A stretch of DNA of 64,000 nucleotides from Deinococcus grandis (lineage in GTDB: Bacteria; Deinococcota; Deinococci; Deinococcales; Deinococcaceae). A program made the position numbers and the translations under genes. The stretch spans positions 82,614 to 146,613 of the forward strand of contig NZ_BCMS01000004.1 of the NCBI RefSeq assembly GCF_001485435.1, written 5' to 3'. Positions 32,615 to 40,034 of this stretch are shown here, piece after piece. The notes under the pieces were generated by a model that saw nothing but the letters and a program-made list of their open reading frames with translations, ran no database searches and was not told where the DNA came from. Position 1 is the first letter of the stretch. Every line of letters begins with the position of its first letter.

Positions 32615-32643
32615 GGGGGTCTCCTGGTGGAAGGTCGTTCCAT
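32611..32643 (-). CDS. leader mini-ORF before DnaQ-fold gene
   Basis: Ten codons, MERPSTRRPP, then a TGA that overlaps the ATG of the DnaQ-fold gene. It starts 9 nt after a hairpin. The Arg/Pro-rich content and exact overlap suggest a translational control peptide. Confidence 0.4.
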   Translation of the reverse strand: MERPSTRRPP

Positions 32644-32652
32644 GCAGGACGT

Positions 32653-32677
32653 GGCCGCACGCGGTTCGCGTGCGGCC
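32653..32677 (-). promoter_or_regulatory. start-site hairpin (leader mini-ORF)
   Basis: Arms GGCCGCACGCG and CGCGTGCGGCC around a 3-nt loop, 9 nt before the mini-ORF ATG at 32643. Confidence 0.65.
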
Positions 32678-32687
32678 TGTGGTGGGA

Positions 32688-32789
32688 TCATCGGTGGGGG
32701 AGGCGTGGCTGGTGCGGGCTGGGCCGGTGGGGGAGACTGCGGGGGGCACGGTGCGGGGCGCTCTCGCGGCGGAGTCGGGTGGGGTGCAT
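32688..32789 (-). CDS. possible 33-codon leader ORF
   Basis: MHPTRLRRES at the start, Arg/Pro/His-rich throughout. Reported only because its ATG lies 11 nt after a hairpin of the family; otherwise nothing supports it. Confidence 0.3.
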   Translation of the reverse strand: MHPTRLRRESAPHRAPRSLPHRPSPHQPRLPHR

Positions 32790-32800
32790 GACCCTGACCT

Positions 32801-32818
32801 GGCCACCGCCAGGAGGCC
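32801..32818 (-). promoter_or_regulatory. start-site hairpin (33-codon ORF)
   Basis: Arms TGGCCTCC and GGTGGCCA pair with one mismatch, 11 nt before ATG 32789 and directly after the stop of the 138-aa gene. Confidence 0.5.
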
Positions 32819-32822
32819 ACGC

Positions 32823-33239
32823 CTAGAGAGGCGGCAGGCCGAGCAGATCGCGCAGGTTCAGGTTCAGTTTCGGGACGGCCTCGTCGTACGTCTCCCGGGC
32901 GAGTCGCTCGGCTTCCTCCATGCTGGTCGCTTCGCCCGTGGCAGTGCCGTTATGGAAGACCGCGCCCCGGCGGACGAGACCGCGCAGGGTGTGGCGGTGC
33001 AGGGCGCGCTCCACGCGCTCACCCTGGATGGCCACCCGGTACGCGTCGGCCCGTTCCGTGTCCTGCACGGTGGTCAGGACTTCCAGCCCGAGTTTCTCCA
33101 CCTCGGCGGCGGTGCTGCGGACCATCCAGACGCGCTGCGCGGGGTACATGGCGCGCAAGGCGTCGACGATCGCCTCGCCGATCGGCCAGCGGTACGCGGC
33201 GCACACGGGTCCATCCTTGCTGGTCATCACCTTGATCAT
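32823..33239 (-). CDS. hypothetical protein (138 aa)
   Basis: Not recognised. It has alpha/beta character: YRWPIGEAIVDALRAMYPAQ, RVWMVRSTAAEVEKLGLEVL, EEAERLARETYDEAVPKLNL. The layout (strand, helix, VWMVRST strand) could be a small Rossmann-like domain. ATG 33239 is chosen; a hairpin of a different class lies 17 nt upstream. Confidence 0.5.
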   Translation of the reverse strand: MIKVMTSKDGPVCAAYRWPIGEAIVDALRAMYPAQRVWMVRSTAAEVEKLGLEVLTTVQDTERADAYRVAIQGERVERALHRHTLRGLVRRGAVFHNGTATGEATSMEEAERLARETYDEAVPKLNLNLRDLLGLPPL

Positions 33240-33256
33240 GCTCAATGAAGAGCAAC

Positions 33257-33286
33257 ACGCCCCCCACCGTGTCAAGTGGGGGGCGT
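33257..33286 (-). terminator. GC-rich 11-bp hairpin between two genes
   Basis: ACGCCCCCCAC and GTGGGGGGCGT pair perfectly around 8 nt, 11 nt after the stop of the Toprim gene. It lacks the GGCC ends. It may be a terminator without U-run. Confidence 0.45.
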
Positions 33287-33297
33287 GGGCGTGGGGT

Positions 33298-34410
33298 TCA
33301 GGAGCGGGCCATCAGGGGCCAGCCTGCGTAATCCTGCGTGACGCCAAGCAGGGGGGTGAGGCGTGCGGCGTGCTGCACTTCCAGCTGCGCCGGCCAGAGG
33401 GCGAGGGAGTCCGGTTCCACGTCCTGGTGCTGCTCAGCGTGCAGCACGTCAGCCAGGGCCAGCACCCCGGCGCGGCCGAGCACGTCGCAGAAGTCCCCCT
33501 CCGCGAGGGCGGGGATCTGCCGCACGCGAGGCGCGCCCACACGGAATGCGAGGTCCTGGATGCGGGCCCGCATACGCTCGCCGCTTTCGTCCGCGTCGGC
33601 GTACACCCATACCTCGCGGTCCAGGCCGTCGAGGAAGGGCGTGGTGTCGGTGCCGGGCAGGCCCTGCACGTCGAAGTCCAACCCCAACTCCCGGATGACT
33701 CGCCAGGCCGCGGCCGCGTTCAGTTCACCCTCGATGACCAGGAGGCGGCTGGCCTGTCCGTACCGTGGGTTGCACCAGGCGGGCGTCCCGTGGCCGGGCA
33801 CCATGACGGAGTACTTGCTGCGCGCGGCGCCGTGCACACGACGCTTGAAGTTCACGACGCGCCCAGTCGGTCCCCGGACGGCGAAGACCAGGTCGTTCCC
33901 CAGGGCGGCGACGTCGAGTTCACTGGGGGGCCACAGGCCCCGCCGGGCGAGGTCCTTCGCGGCCGGGTGGTCCTCGTGCAGGGGGGTGAGCCGCCGGCGG
34001 AGTGCCTCAGCGTCCCGGTGCGTGACCGCGCGGAGGTCGGCCAGTGCCTCCTGCGCGAGTGCGAGGACGTCCACGGGGGGTTTCTCGGTCGCGGTGCTGG
34101 GCGTGAAGCCCTGATCGGGCGTGCCCGTGAAGCGCAGGAGTTCCGCCCGGGCGTCCGGGCCGCTGAAGCCGAGGCTGATCAGGAAGGTGTAGGCGGTACC
34201 GCTCCCGGCGTTGCGCCCGCGCTTCTTCCACATCCACGTTCCGGCGCGGTTGCGCCAGACGCTGAAGCTGGGGTCGGCTTCCTGCATGCCGGGGCGGGGA
34301 TCATGGATGGTGCCGCCCTTGGTGCCGAGGCCCCGGGCGGCCGGTGCGCCGCAGTGCGTGGCAATCAGGGCGCGCAGGTCGCAGGCATCGATGGCTGTGG
34401 TGAGACTCAT
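33298..34410 (-). CDS. Toprim-domain primase-like protein
   Basis: 370 aa. The C-terminal half has the Toprim signature: RLLVIEGELNAAAAW (Glu) and VWVYADADESGERM (DxDxSG). The N-terminal part (GTKGGTIHDPRPGMQEADPS, then RNRAGTWMWKKRGRNAGSGT) looks like a primase or transposon-helicase N-terminal domain without zinc cysteines. Likely plasmid DNA priming or nucleic-acid handling. The start ATG lies 11 nt after a GGCC hairpin; it is followed by a VWA gene upstream and small genes downstream. Confidence 0.7.
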   Translation of the reverse strand: MSLTTAIDACDLRALIATHCGAPAARGLGTKGGTIHDPRPGMQEADPSFSVWRNRAGTWMWKKRGRNAGSGTAYTFLISLGFSGPDARAELLRFTGTPDQGFTPSTATEKPPVDVLALAQEALADLRAVTHRDAEALRRRLTPLHEDHPAAKDLARRGLWPPSELDVAALGNDLVFAVRGPTGRVVNFKRRVHGAARSKYSVMVPGHGTPAWCNPRYGQASRLLVIEGELNAAAAWRVIRELGLDFDVQGLPGTDTTPFLDGLDREVWVYADADESGERMRARIQDLAFRVGAPRVRQIPALAEGDFCDVLGRAGVLALADVLHAEQHQDVEPDSLALWPAQLEVQHAARLTPLLGVTQDYAGWPLMARS

Positions 34411-34421
34411 ACGCCTCCCGT

Positions 34422-34443
34422 GGCCCAGCCCCCTGGCTGGGCC
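34422..34443 (-). promoter_or_regulatory. start-site hairpin (Toprim gene)
   Basis: Arms GGCCCAGCC and GGCTGGGCC around 4 nt, 11 nt before the ATG at 34410. Confidence 0.7.
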
Positions 34444-34456
34444 ACTCCTGCCGGGT

Positions 34457-35956
34457 TCAGCGGAGCAGGGTGCGCAGGAATGTCAGGACGTGTGTGGTGA
34501 GCTGAGCCGGATCGCTCATCAGCACGCAGGGGCCGAACGCGCGCTCGTACGCGGCGGCCACGTCCGGCTGCACGTCGAGCAGGATCGGCACGACGAGGCC
34601 ATCATGCCGCGCGCGTAGCTGGGCGCACTGGGTGTAATCACGCTCCATGAGGGCGCCGTCGCTGAGGATCACGGTGATACTCCGGCCGGGCAGGACGGGG
34701 GACCACAGACCCTGGAGTGCGGGGGCGAGGCGGGTGTTGCCGTACGCCTGCAGGTCCGCCACGGCATTCAGGGCGGCGGTGGGCAGCGTGCTGGTTTGAA
34801 TGAGCGGCTGCGCATCATCGGCGAACGCAGTGGCCAGGATGGGCGTGCCGCTCTGCTGCGCGGCCAGCGTCAGGATGAACGCCATGCGCCGGGCGTGCGC
34901 GAGTCGATCCTGGTAATTCATGCTGCTGCTCACGTCAATCGCGAGCCGCAGGTGCGCCGGACCGGGACGCTTCACGCCGACCTTCAGGTCGAAGGGGCGC
35001 TCGCTGCCCGTTTCGTGCCGGTCGTACCGGTAGCGGCCGCGGTCGCGGCTGGGTTGCGTCCGGTCGGGCAGGGCCGGGGGGCACAGGGCTGCGGCGAGGC
35101 GGCGGGCCTCCCCCTGCACCTGGGCCTGGAGGTGCTCGGCGCGGGGCGTCACCTGCGGATCCACCTCCGGTTTGATCGGGCGGGGCTCCGCACCGTGCAA
35201 CTGGCCGGGCCCGTCTCCAGCGGCACTCCCCTGGAGGGATGGACCGGGTGTCTGCGGCAGCAGGGCCTGCCCACCTCCATCGAGGAAGAAACGGAACTCC
35301 TCGCGTTCGGGCGCCTGCTCGGGGAGATTCAGGATCTGCAGGATGCGCCGGGCGGCGTCGACGACCGCGTCGTACGTGGGGGCGACCCAGGCCTCCTCCA
35401 CGATCGCCTTCACCTCGGGCCACAGGCCTGCGTCCGCCTGATCGGGCGTGAACGACCAGATGGGGTGGTGGCAGGTGAAGCGGTGCAGGAGGCAACCACG
35501 CAGGACGTCCCCGCCCAGGCCGCCCTGCTCGATGGCGTGCGCGGCATCCACGTCGGCCGCCAGCTGGAACAGCGCCGTGAGGTGCGGGAAGTCCACGGCC
35601 GTGAGGCGCTCCATGCGTTCGTCCTCGAGCATGTTCACGAGCTGGCCGTGCAGGCCCGCGGGGAGCAGGCCGGAGTGGTGCGTGTGCCCGGCCTCGTGCG
35701 CGATGAGGGATTCGAGGTAGGTCTGCTGGAACTCGTGCAGGTCCGCTGGCAGGCCACGCACGTGGCGGGCGAGGTGCAGGGGCGGGTACGGGTACTCGGG
35801 GTTGCACACGACGACGTGATTGACCATGTCGACGTAGGCGGACGGTTCGCTGGGGGTGAGGGTGAGGCGGTAGGTGGGCCGCCAGGAGTAGTACCGCCAG
35901 GCGTCCCACGCCCACTTCTGAATGCGGCGGGTCTGCCACCATTTCTGCTGGGTCAT
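34457..35956 (-). CDS. VWA-domain protein with HEAGH metallopeptidase motif
   Basis: 499 aa. An N-terminal half carries HEAGH at 87-91 and EDERME at 111-116, the pattern of zincin-like domains in CobT-type proteins. A Pro-rich linker leads to a C-terminal VWA domain with a complete MIDAS: DVSSSMN (341), a Thr in YGNTRL and SDGAL. It is downstream of a MoxR-type ATPase, the classical partner; such pairs remodel or activate target complexes. The ATG lies 11 nt after a GGCC hairpin. Confidence 0.75.
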   Translation of the reverse strand: MTQQKWWQTRRIQKWAWDAWRYYSWRPTYRLTLTPSEPSAYVDMVNHVVVCNPEYPYPPLHLARHVRGLPADLHEFQQTYLESLIAHEAGHTHHSGLLPAGLHGQLVNMLEDERMERLTAVDFPHLTALFQLAADVDAAHAIEQGGLGGDVLRGCLLHRFTCHHPIWSFTPDQADAGLWPEVKAIVEEAWVAPTYDAVVDAARRILQILNLPEQAPEREEFRFFLDGGGQALLPQTPGPSLQGSAAGDGPGQLHGAEPRPIKPEVDPQVTPRAEHLQAQVQGEARRLAAALCPPALPDRTQPSRDRGRYRYDRHETGSERPFDLKVGVKRPGPAHLRLAIDVSSSMNYQDRLAHARRMAFILTLAAQQSGTPILATAFADDAQPLIQTSTLPTAALNAVADLQAYGNTRLAPALQGLWSPVLPGRSITVILSDGALMERDYTQCAQLRARHDGLVVPILLDVQPDVAAAYERAFGPCVLMSDPAQLTTHVLTFLRTLLR

Positions 35957-35967
35957 GCGTATACCGT

Positions 35968-35988
35968 GGCCCCCAGCGTCTGGGGGCC
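35968..35988 (-). promoter_or_regulatory. start-site hairpin (VWA gene)
   Basis: Arms GGCCCCCAG and CTGGGGGCC around 3 nt, 11 nt before the ATG at 35956. Confidence 0.7.
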
Positions 35989-36032
35989 AGAACTCCCCAC
36001 ATGAAGAAAGCCCCCCGGAGGGGGCCACCGCC

Positions 36033-37553
36033 TCACGCGGCCTTGTGAAGCAGGCCCTTGCGGAGTTGCTCTTCCAGGCGGGCCTTCAGGGCATTCACGG
36101 CTGCCGGATCGGGCAGGCCCTCGTCGGTCAACTCGCAGCAGAACGGCGTGACGGTGACGAGCAGCGCCTCGCGCAAGGCGTTGGTCTCGGAGAGGCCCGC
36201 CTGGACGAGGTCCTGCACTTCCGCGAGGAAGTTCAGCGTGACGCCGGTGTTCATGGGCCGGGCGAGCAGCTGCCCCTGGTCGACCGTCATGCTGCGCGTG
36301 GCCACTTCCAGGGCGTACGCGACGCGCGCCGTCCCAGGTGTGGCCGCCTTCGCGTAGACCGGCATGATGACCGCCTCGGCAGGGTACGAGACGAACATGA
36401 CACGCTGGAAGCGCCGCAGGAGGGCGGGGTCGAGCTCGCCGCTCTGCGTGTACGAGCTGCCGGCGTTCGTGGTGCACAGGACGCTGAGCAGGCGCGTCGG
36501 GGCATACAGGACTTCACCGGCGCCGGGGAGATCCAGGGTGTAGTACCGCCCGTCGGGCACGTCGACGCCCAGCGTGGCTTTGAGTTCCGTGGCGCTGACG
36601 TCGTCGAGCAGGCCGATCAGGGCGTTGCGGTGGTACGCGTCCAGGCGGAGCAGCTCGTCGATCAGGAGGGTGGTGCGTGTGCCCTGCTGCGCGAGGCGCA
36701 TGGCCCGGGCGAGCGGGCCGTCCACCCAGCGGGCGCCCTGCAGGGTGGGGGAGATGAACCCAATCATGTCGCGGTCCTCCAGACCGGGGCGGCCCTTGAG
36801 GGAGACGATCGTCGAACCGGTGGACAGGGCGACGCGCTTGCCGAGTTCGGTCTTCCCGCAGCCGGTGGGGCCGACGAGCAGGGCGCGGATGCCGTACGCG
36901 GCCCGCCGGGTGAGGCGGCCTTCCTCGCTGAGATCCGCACCGGGCTCGCCGGGCTGGCGGGGGGACTGCCCGAGGAGGACCGGGGAGTGCGTCCATGCGG
37001 CGGGGGCGGAGAGGGGCCCGGTGATCCAGGAGCAGGTATCCGCGTAGAGCTTCCCGGTGTAGTACAGGGTGTCCAGGACGCGCTGGAGATCATCCTTGAA
37101 TTCAGCGGTGTAGCTGAGCGTGGCCAGTTGATCCTCAGTGGCGGGGAGGGTGACCGCGTGCTGGTCGATGGTGTGCAGGAGGGCACCCCACCGTTCGGCG
37201 AGTTCGGTGTGCTTGGCTGCGAGCTGGGCTTCGGCGATCAGGAGGATGTACGGGCGCACGGTCTGCCCGGCATTCACCCACGTCGCCTGGGCGGGGTGGG
37301 AGGCCATGAGGACGGGCTGCCCGTCCTTGTCGATGGTCTGGACGGTGAGGGACTTGGGAGTGCGTTCAGCCTCCACGCGGCCCAGCAGGACCTGGGCGAC
37401 TGCTTCAGCGGCAGCCCACGGGATGATGCGCATCCGGTTGGACGTGTCGAGTTGGCTGTGCAGATGCTGTGGGATCTGCACCCGGCCGCCCTTCCCGAGT
37501 CCAGGGAACTTCGCCGTCTTGAAGGAGAACACGCTGCTGGTGCTGATGGTCAT
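36033..37553 (-). CDS. MoxR/CobS-like AAA+ ATPase
   Basis: 506 aa. The N-terminal 215 residues are a separate, unrecognised domain. The AAA+ module has GPTGCGKT (228-235), LLIDELLRLD (Walker B), LCTTNAG (sensor 1) and DPALLRRF (arginine finger), with the MoxR-type GLEDRDMIG insert. It forms a pair with the VWA protein that follows. As the first gene of the minus-strand block it lies directly beside the origin. Its start is 11 nt after a GGCC hairpin. Confidence 0.8.
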   Translation of the reverse strand: MTISTSSVFSFKTAKFPGLGKGGRVQIPQHLHSQLDTSNRMRIIPWAAAEAVAQVLLGRVEAERTPKSLTVQTIDKDGQPVLMASHPAQATWVNAGQTVRPYILLIAEAQLAAKHTELAERWGALLHTIDQHAVTLPATEDQLATLSYTAEFKDDLQRVLDTLYYTGKLYADTCSWITGPLSAPAAWTHSPVLLGQSPRQPGEPGADLSEEGRLTRRAAYGIRALLVGPTGCGKTELGKRVALSTGSTIVSLKGRPGLEDRDMIGFISPTLQGARWVDGPLARAMRLAQQGTRTTLLIDELLRLDAYHRNALIGLLDDVSATELKATLGVDVPDGRYYTLDLPGAGEVLYAPTRLLSVLCTTNAGSSYTQSGELDPALLRRFQRVMFVSYPAEAVIMPVYAKAATPGTARVAYALEVATRSMTVDQGQLLARPMNTGVTLNFLAEVQDLVQAGLSETNALREALLVTVTPFCCELTDEGLPDPAAVNALKARLEEQLRKGLLHKAA

Positions 37554-37564
37554 GCTCGTCTCGT

Positions 37565-37583
37565 GGCCCACCCGCGGTGGGCC
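37565..37583 (-). promoter_or_regulatory. start-site hairpin (MoxR gene)
   Basis: Arms GGCCCACC and GGTGGGCC around 3 nt, 11 nt before the ATG at 37553. The rightmost member of the family. Confidence 0.7.
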
Positions 37584-37624
37584 AGCGCTGGGATCTCGGT
37601 GAGGCAGGTGATGGTATGAACATC

Positions 37625-37913
37625 CCTCACAACGCCCGATAGGCGCAGAGACAGGATCAGGACAAATCCCTCACAACGCCCGACGTCATCACTCGGAACG
37701 CCCGTGAAAACACCTCACAACGCCCGAAGTATCACCTCACAACGCCCGATGAAATCACTCAGAACCCCCGATCCATGCCGCACTACGCGATTCCCGGAGG
37801 GCACCAACGGCCGGGCGTTGTGAGGGAAAACCGCGGGCATTCTGAGGGGAAATAGCGGACGTTGTGAGGGAATGGCGCGGGCGTTGTGAGGGATTTCATC
37901 GGGCGTTGTGAGG
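37625..37913. repeat. oriV 1: opposed iteron arrays
   Basis: The unit CCTCACAACGCCCGA is found six times in plus orientation (about 37625-37775, two degenerate) and five times inverted, as TCGGGCGTTGTGAGG (about 37812-37913, two or three degenerate). A roughly 40-bp centre separates the blocks. With the AT-rich stretch and the repA gene just downstream, this is the likely replication origin. It fills most of the 479-bp gap before repA. Confidence 0.8.
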
Positions 37914-37977
37914 TAACGCATCTCATTTATCCCGTGCAGGCACGTCCAGCACAATAAAAATCAGGCCTGCCCCCCCG

Positions 37978-38031
37978 CCTTGATGACAACAAATCAATCT
38001 TTTTAAGAAGTCTTGACTGATATCATCAAGG
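37978..38031 (+). promoter_or_regulatory. repA 1 promoter region with inverted repeat
   Basis: CCTTGATGA (37978-37986) and TCATCAAGG (38023-38031) flank an AT-rich segment with a TTGATG box and TTAAGA 17 nt downstream. The right arm abuts the GTG start. It is a likely autoregulatory operator and possibly the melting region. Confidence 0.5.
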
Positions 38032-38032
38032 G

Positions 38033-39337
38033 GTGGACCCCCTGCGAATCAACGAACTGGACATGACCCTGGCGGGCATCTTCAGCGTGCAGAAGGTCCT
38101 TCCGAACGAATCCACCTCATGGACTGTCGACTACGCCATCGGCAACACCCTCTACCGCATCGAAGGGCACGCCAACAACGGCCGGCCCCACGGAACCGAC
38201 AGCGACGTGCTCCTGGCCTTGCAGACCATGTTCTTCCGAGCCGGATGCCCCCTTGGAGACCGGATTGAAGTCAAACCCACCGACATCCTGCGCATGGCTG
38301 GCTTGGACGTCGGCGGCCGGTCGTATGTGCGACTCCGTGAAGCGCTGCTCCGCCTGGCTGGCGTGCGCTGGAGTATGGTGCGCACCAGCTGGAACGAAAC
38401 GGACCAGCGGCACACCGGCGCGACCAGCGTCGTCGGCATCATCAGCGAACTGCGCCTCGTGGATTCCGGCGGCGCACGGCAACCCTTCGAGCACCGTCAA
38501 CTCGACGAGCGACTCCCCATTGAAGTCATCTTCAGTCCCACCTTCGCGGACGCCATTCGCGCCGGGCTCTACCAGATCCTCGACGCGGAACTTCTCGCCC
38601 GACTGAAGCAAGCCCCCGCCCGCAGCCTGTACCGCGTCATTCAGGCGCACCGCATTCAGGCGGACGGCTCACTGGCCGCAGAACTCACCGTACCCATGAA
38701 GGACTGGGTGCGCGCCTGCGGCATCGACGAAACCCGCGCGGACAATGCCCGGCGCGTCCTGACCCTCGCGCACGAGCACCTGCAGGAGCAGGGGTACCTC
38801 AAAGGCGCCGCCTTTACAGGACGCGGGTTCAGCGGCACCGTGACCTACCAGTTCGTGTCGGCACCGCAACCTGAGCTGGCCGAACTCCTCATCGCGCGGG
38901 GCGTGACCCGGCCCGTGGCGGAATCCCTGGCCTCCGATCATCCGGAGCGGGTTGAGCCAGTGCTGCGCAAGATCGACGTGGCCCTGACCACCGGCTGGAA
39001 ACCCCGCAGCCTCCCCGCCAGCATCGTCGACGGCATCCGTCACCCTGAAAAGTGGACGCAGGGCATCCCCCAGCCCCGAACGAGCGCCCAAAAGGCGGTC
39101 GCACCCAAGCGTAAGGCCACGCCAATCTCGGACGCCGCGCCGGACCTGGACACCAACCCCAGAACCATGGCCCTCACGCTCATCAAAGTGCGCCTGGGCC
39201 GGCCTCTGTCGCCGATGGGCCTGATGGCCTTCGAGGATCTGACAGACCAGCAGGTGCATGCTGTGCTTGCGGCGGCCCGGCGACCCGCCGCAGAGGCGCT
39301 GCCACTTCTCCAGAGCCTGCTCAACGCACCCCTGTGA
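38033..39337 (+). CDS. repA: plasmid replication initiator RepA 1
   Basis: 434 aa, Replication initiator protein A-like. LTVPMKDWVRACGIDETRAD, LYRVIQAHRIQADGS and VLTLAHEHLQEQGYLKGAAF, in an arrangement of two winged-helix domains, match initiators of Deinococcus and Thermus plasmids. The C-terminal 130 residues are linker plus a conserved tail (LGRPLSPMGLMAFEDLTDQQ). The start is GTG 38033; the right arm of an inverted repeat overlaps its start region. It should bind the iterons on its left. Confidence 0.8.
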   Translation: MDPLRINELDMTLAGIFSVQKVLPNESTSWTVDYAIGNTLYRIEGHANNGRPHGTDSDVLLALQTMFFRAGCPLGDRIEVKPTDILRMAGLDVGGRSYVRLREALLRLAGVRWSMVRTSWNETDQRHTGATSVVGIISELRLVDSGGARQPFEHRQLDERLPIEVIFSPTFADAIRAGLYQILDAELLARLKQAPARSLYRVIQAHRIQADGSLAAELTVPMKDWVRACGIDETRADNARRVLTLAHEHLQEQGYLKGAAFTGRGFSGTVTYQFVSAPQPELAELLIARGVTRPVAESLASDHPERVEPVLRKIDVALTTGWKPRSLPASIVDGIRHPEKWTQGIPQPRTSAQKAVAPKRKATPISDAAPDLDTNPRTMALTLIKVRLGRPLSPMGLMAFEDLTDQQVHAVLAAARRPAAEALPLLQSLLNAPL

Positions 39338-39685
39338 CCAAGACATTCCAATGGTCGTGAGGCACATGAATCAAGACTCGTGTGTGAAGCGCACTTGCAG
39401 GCCTGCGGAACGGGAATCGATTTTTATTCAGGTGCTGAACTGCCGATTGTTCATAGGGGCCTCACTTCCCAGCCTATGACTGGCAAGGGCGAGCCAGAGT
39501 CTCAATTTCATCCCGTCCAGTTTTCGGGAGGAAGCCCAGATCGAGCAGCCCATCATTTTGCTGAGGGCCTGACAGCCGCAAGTTATCGCCTATGGAACGC
39601 GATCTATGCGCTTGATTCCATATCACTCGAACACTTCTGGATGTCAACTGACAGATCAAGTAATGACCGGCTGCGCTTCCCCTGT
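39338..39685. other. non-coding, with IS 3'-end remnant
   Basis: No gene is supported. About 39436-39545 is similar to 60580-60690 (shared CTTCCCAGCCTA and CATCCCGTCCA), the end of an IS4-like element. Nothing is recognised in 39546-39685. Confidence 0.55.
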
Positions 39686-40000
39686 TCAGCGGAAGAGCAG
39701 ATTGAGGCAGGCGTCCACGGTCGTGTCGGCCCTCGGGTCCTTCAGGCAGTCGAGCAGGCTCGCCCAGTAATCCAGCATCACCTCATCGAACAGGTCCAGA
39801 TCGTGCTGGGTCACGCCATCGTTCTCGAAGTACCAGGCGCGACTTGCTTTCTGCGCGGCAGTCGCGGCCAGCAGCTCCTCCTGAGACACGTCTTGCAGGT
39901 TCTGGTGCGTCTCCTGCAGGTGTCCAACCGCAGTTTGGAAGGCCGATCGAAAGAGGCCGATGGCGTTGCCCTGATTGTCCAATTGTCGTTCGCTGTTCAT
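39686..40000 (-). CDS. putative immunity protein (104 aa)
   Basis: Helical and acidic (AIGLFRSAFQTAVGHLQETH, DLFDEVMLDYWASLLDCLKD). AGGAG lies 6 nt before the ATG. It begins 34 nt after the stop of the 1007-aa toxin-like gene on the same strand, the usual place of an immunity gene. The family is not recognised. Confidence 0.5.
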   Translation of the reverse strand: MNSERQLDNQGNAIGLFRSAFQTAVGHLQETHQNLQDVSQEELLAATAAQKASRAWYFENDGVTQHDLDLFDEVMLDYWASLLDCLKDPRADTTVDACLNLLFR

Positions 40001-40034
40001 GGCTCTCCTGATGCGGCGCGTGTGGTGCGAGTCA

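Noticed and set aside
33240..33275. Minus-strand TTGACA as promoter of the 138-aa gene
   Set aside because: It lies inside the loop of the 33257-33286 hairpin and no acceptable -10 follows at 16-18 nt.
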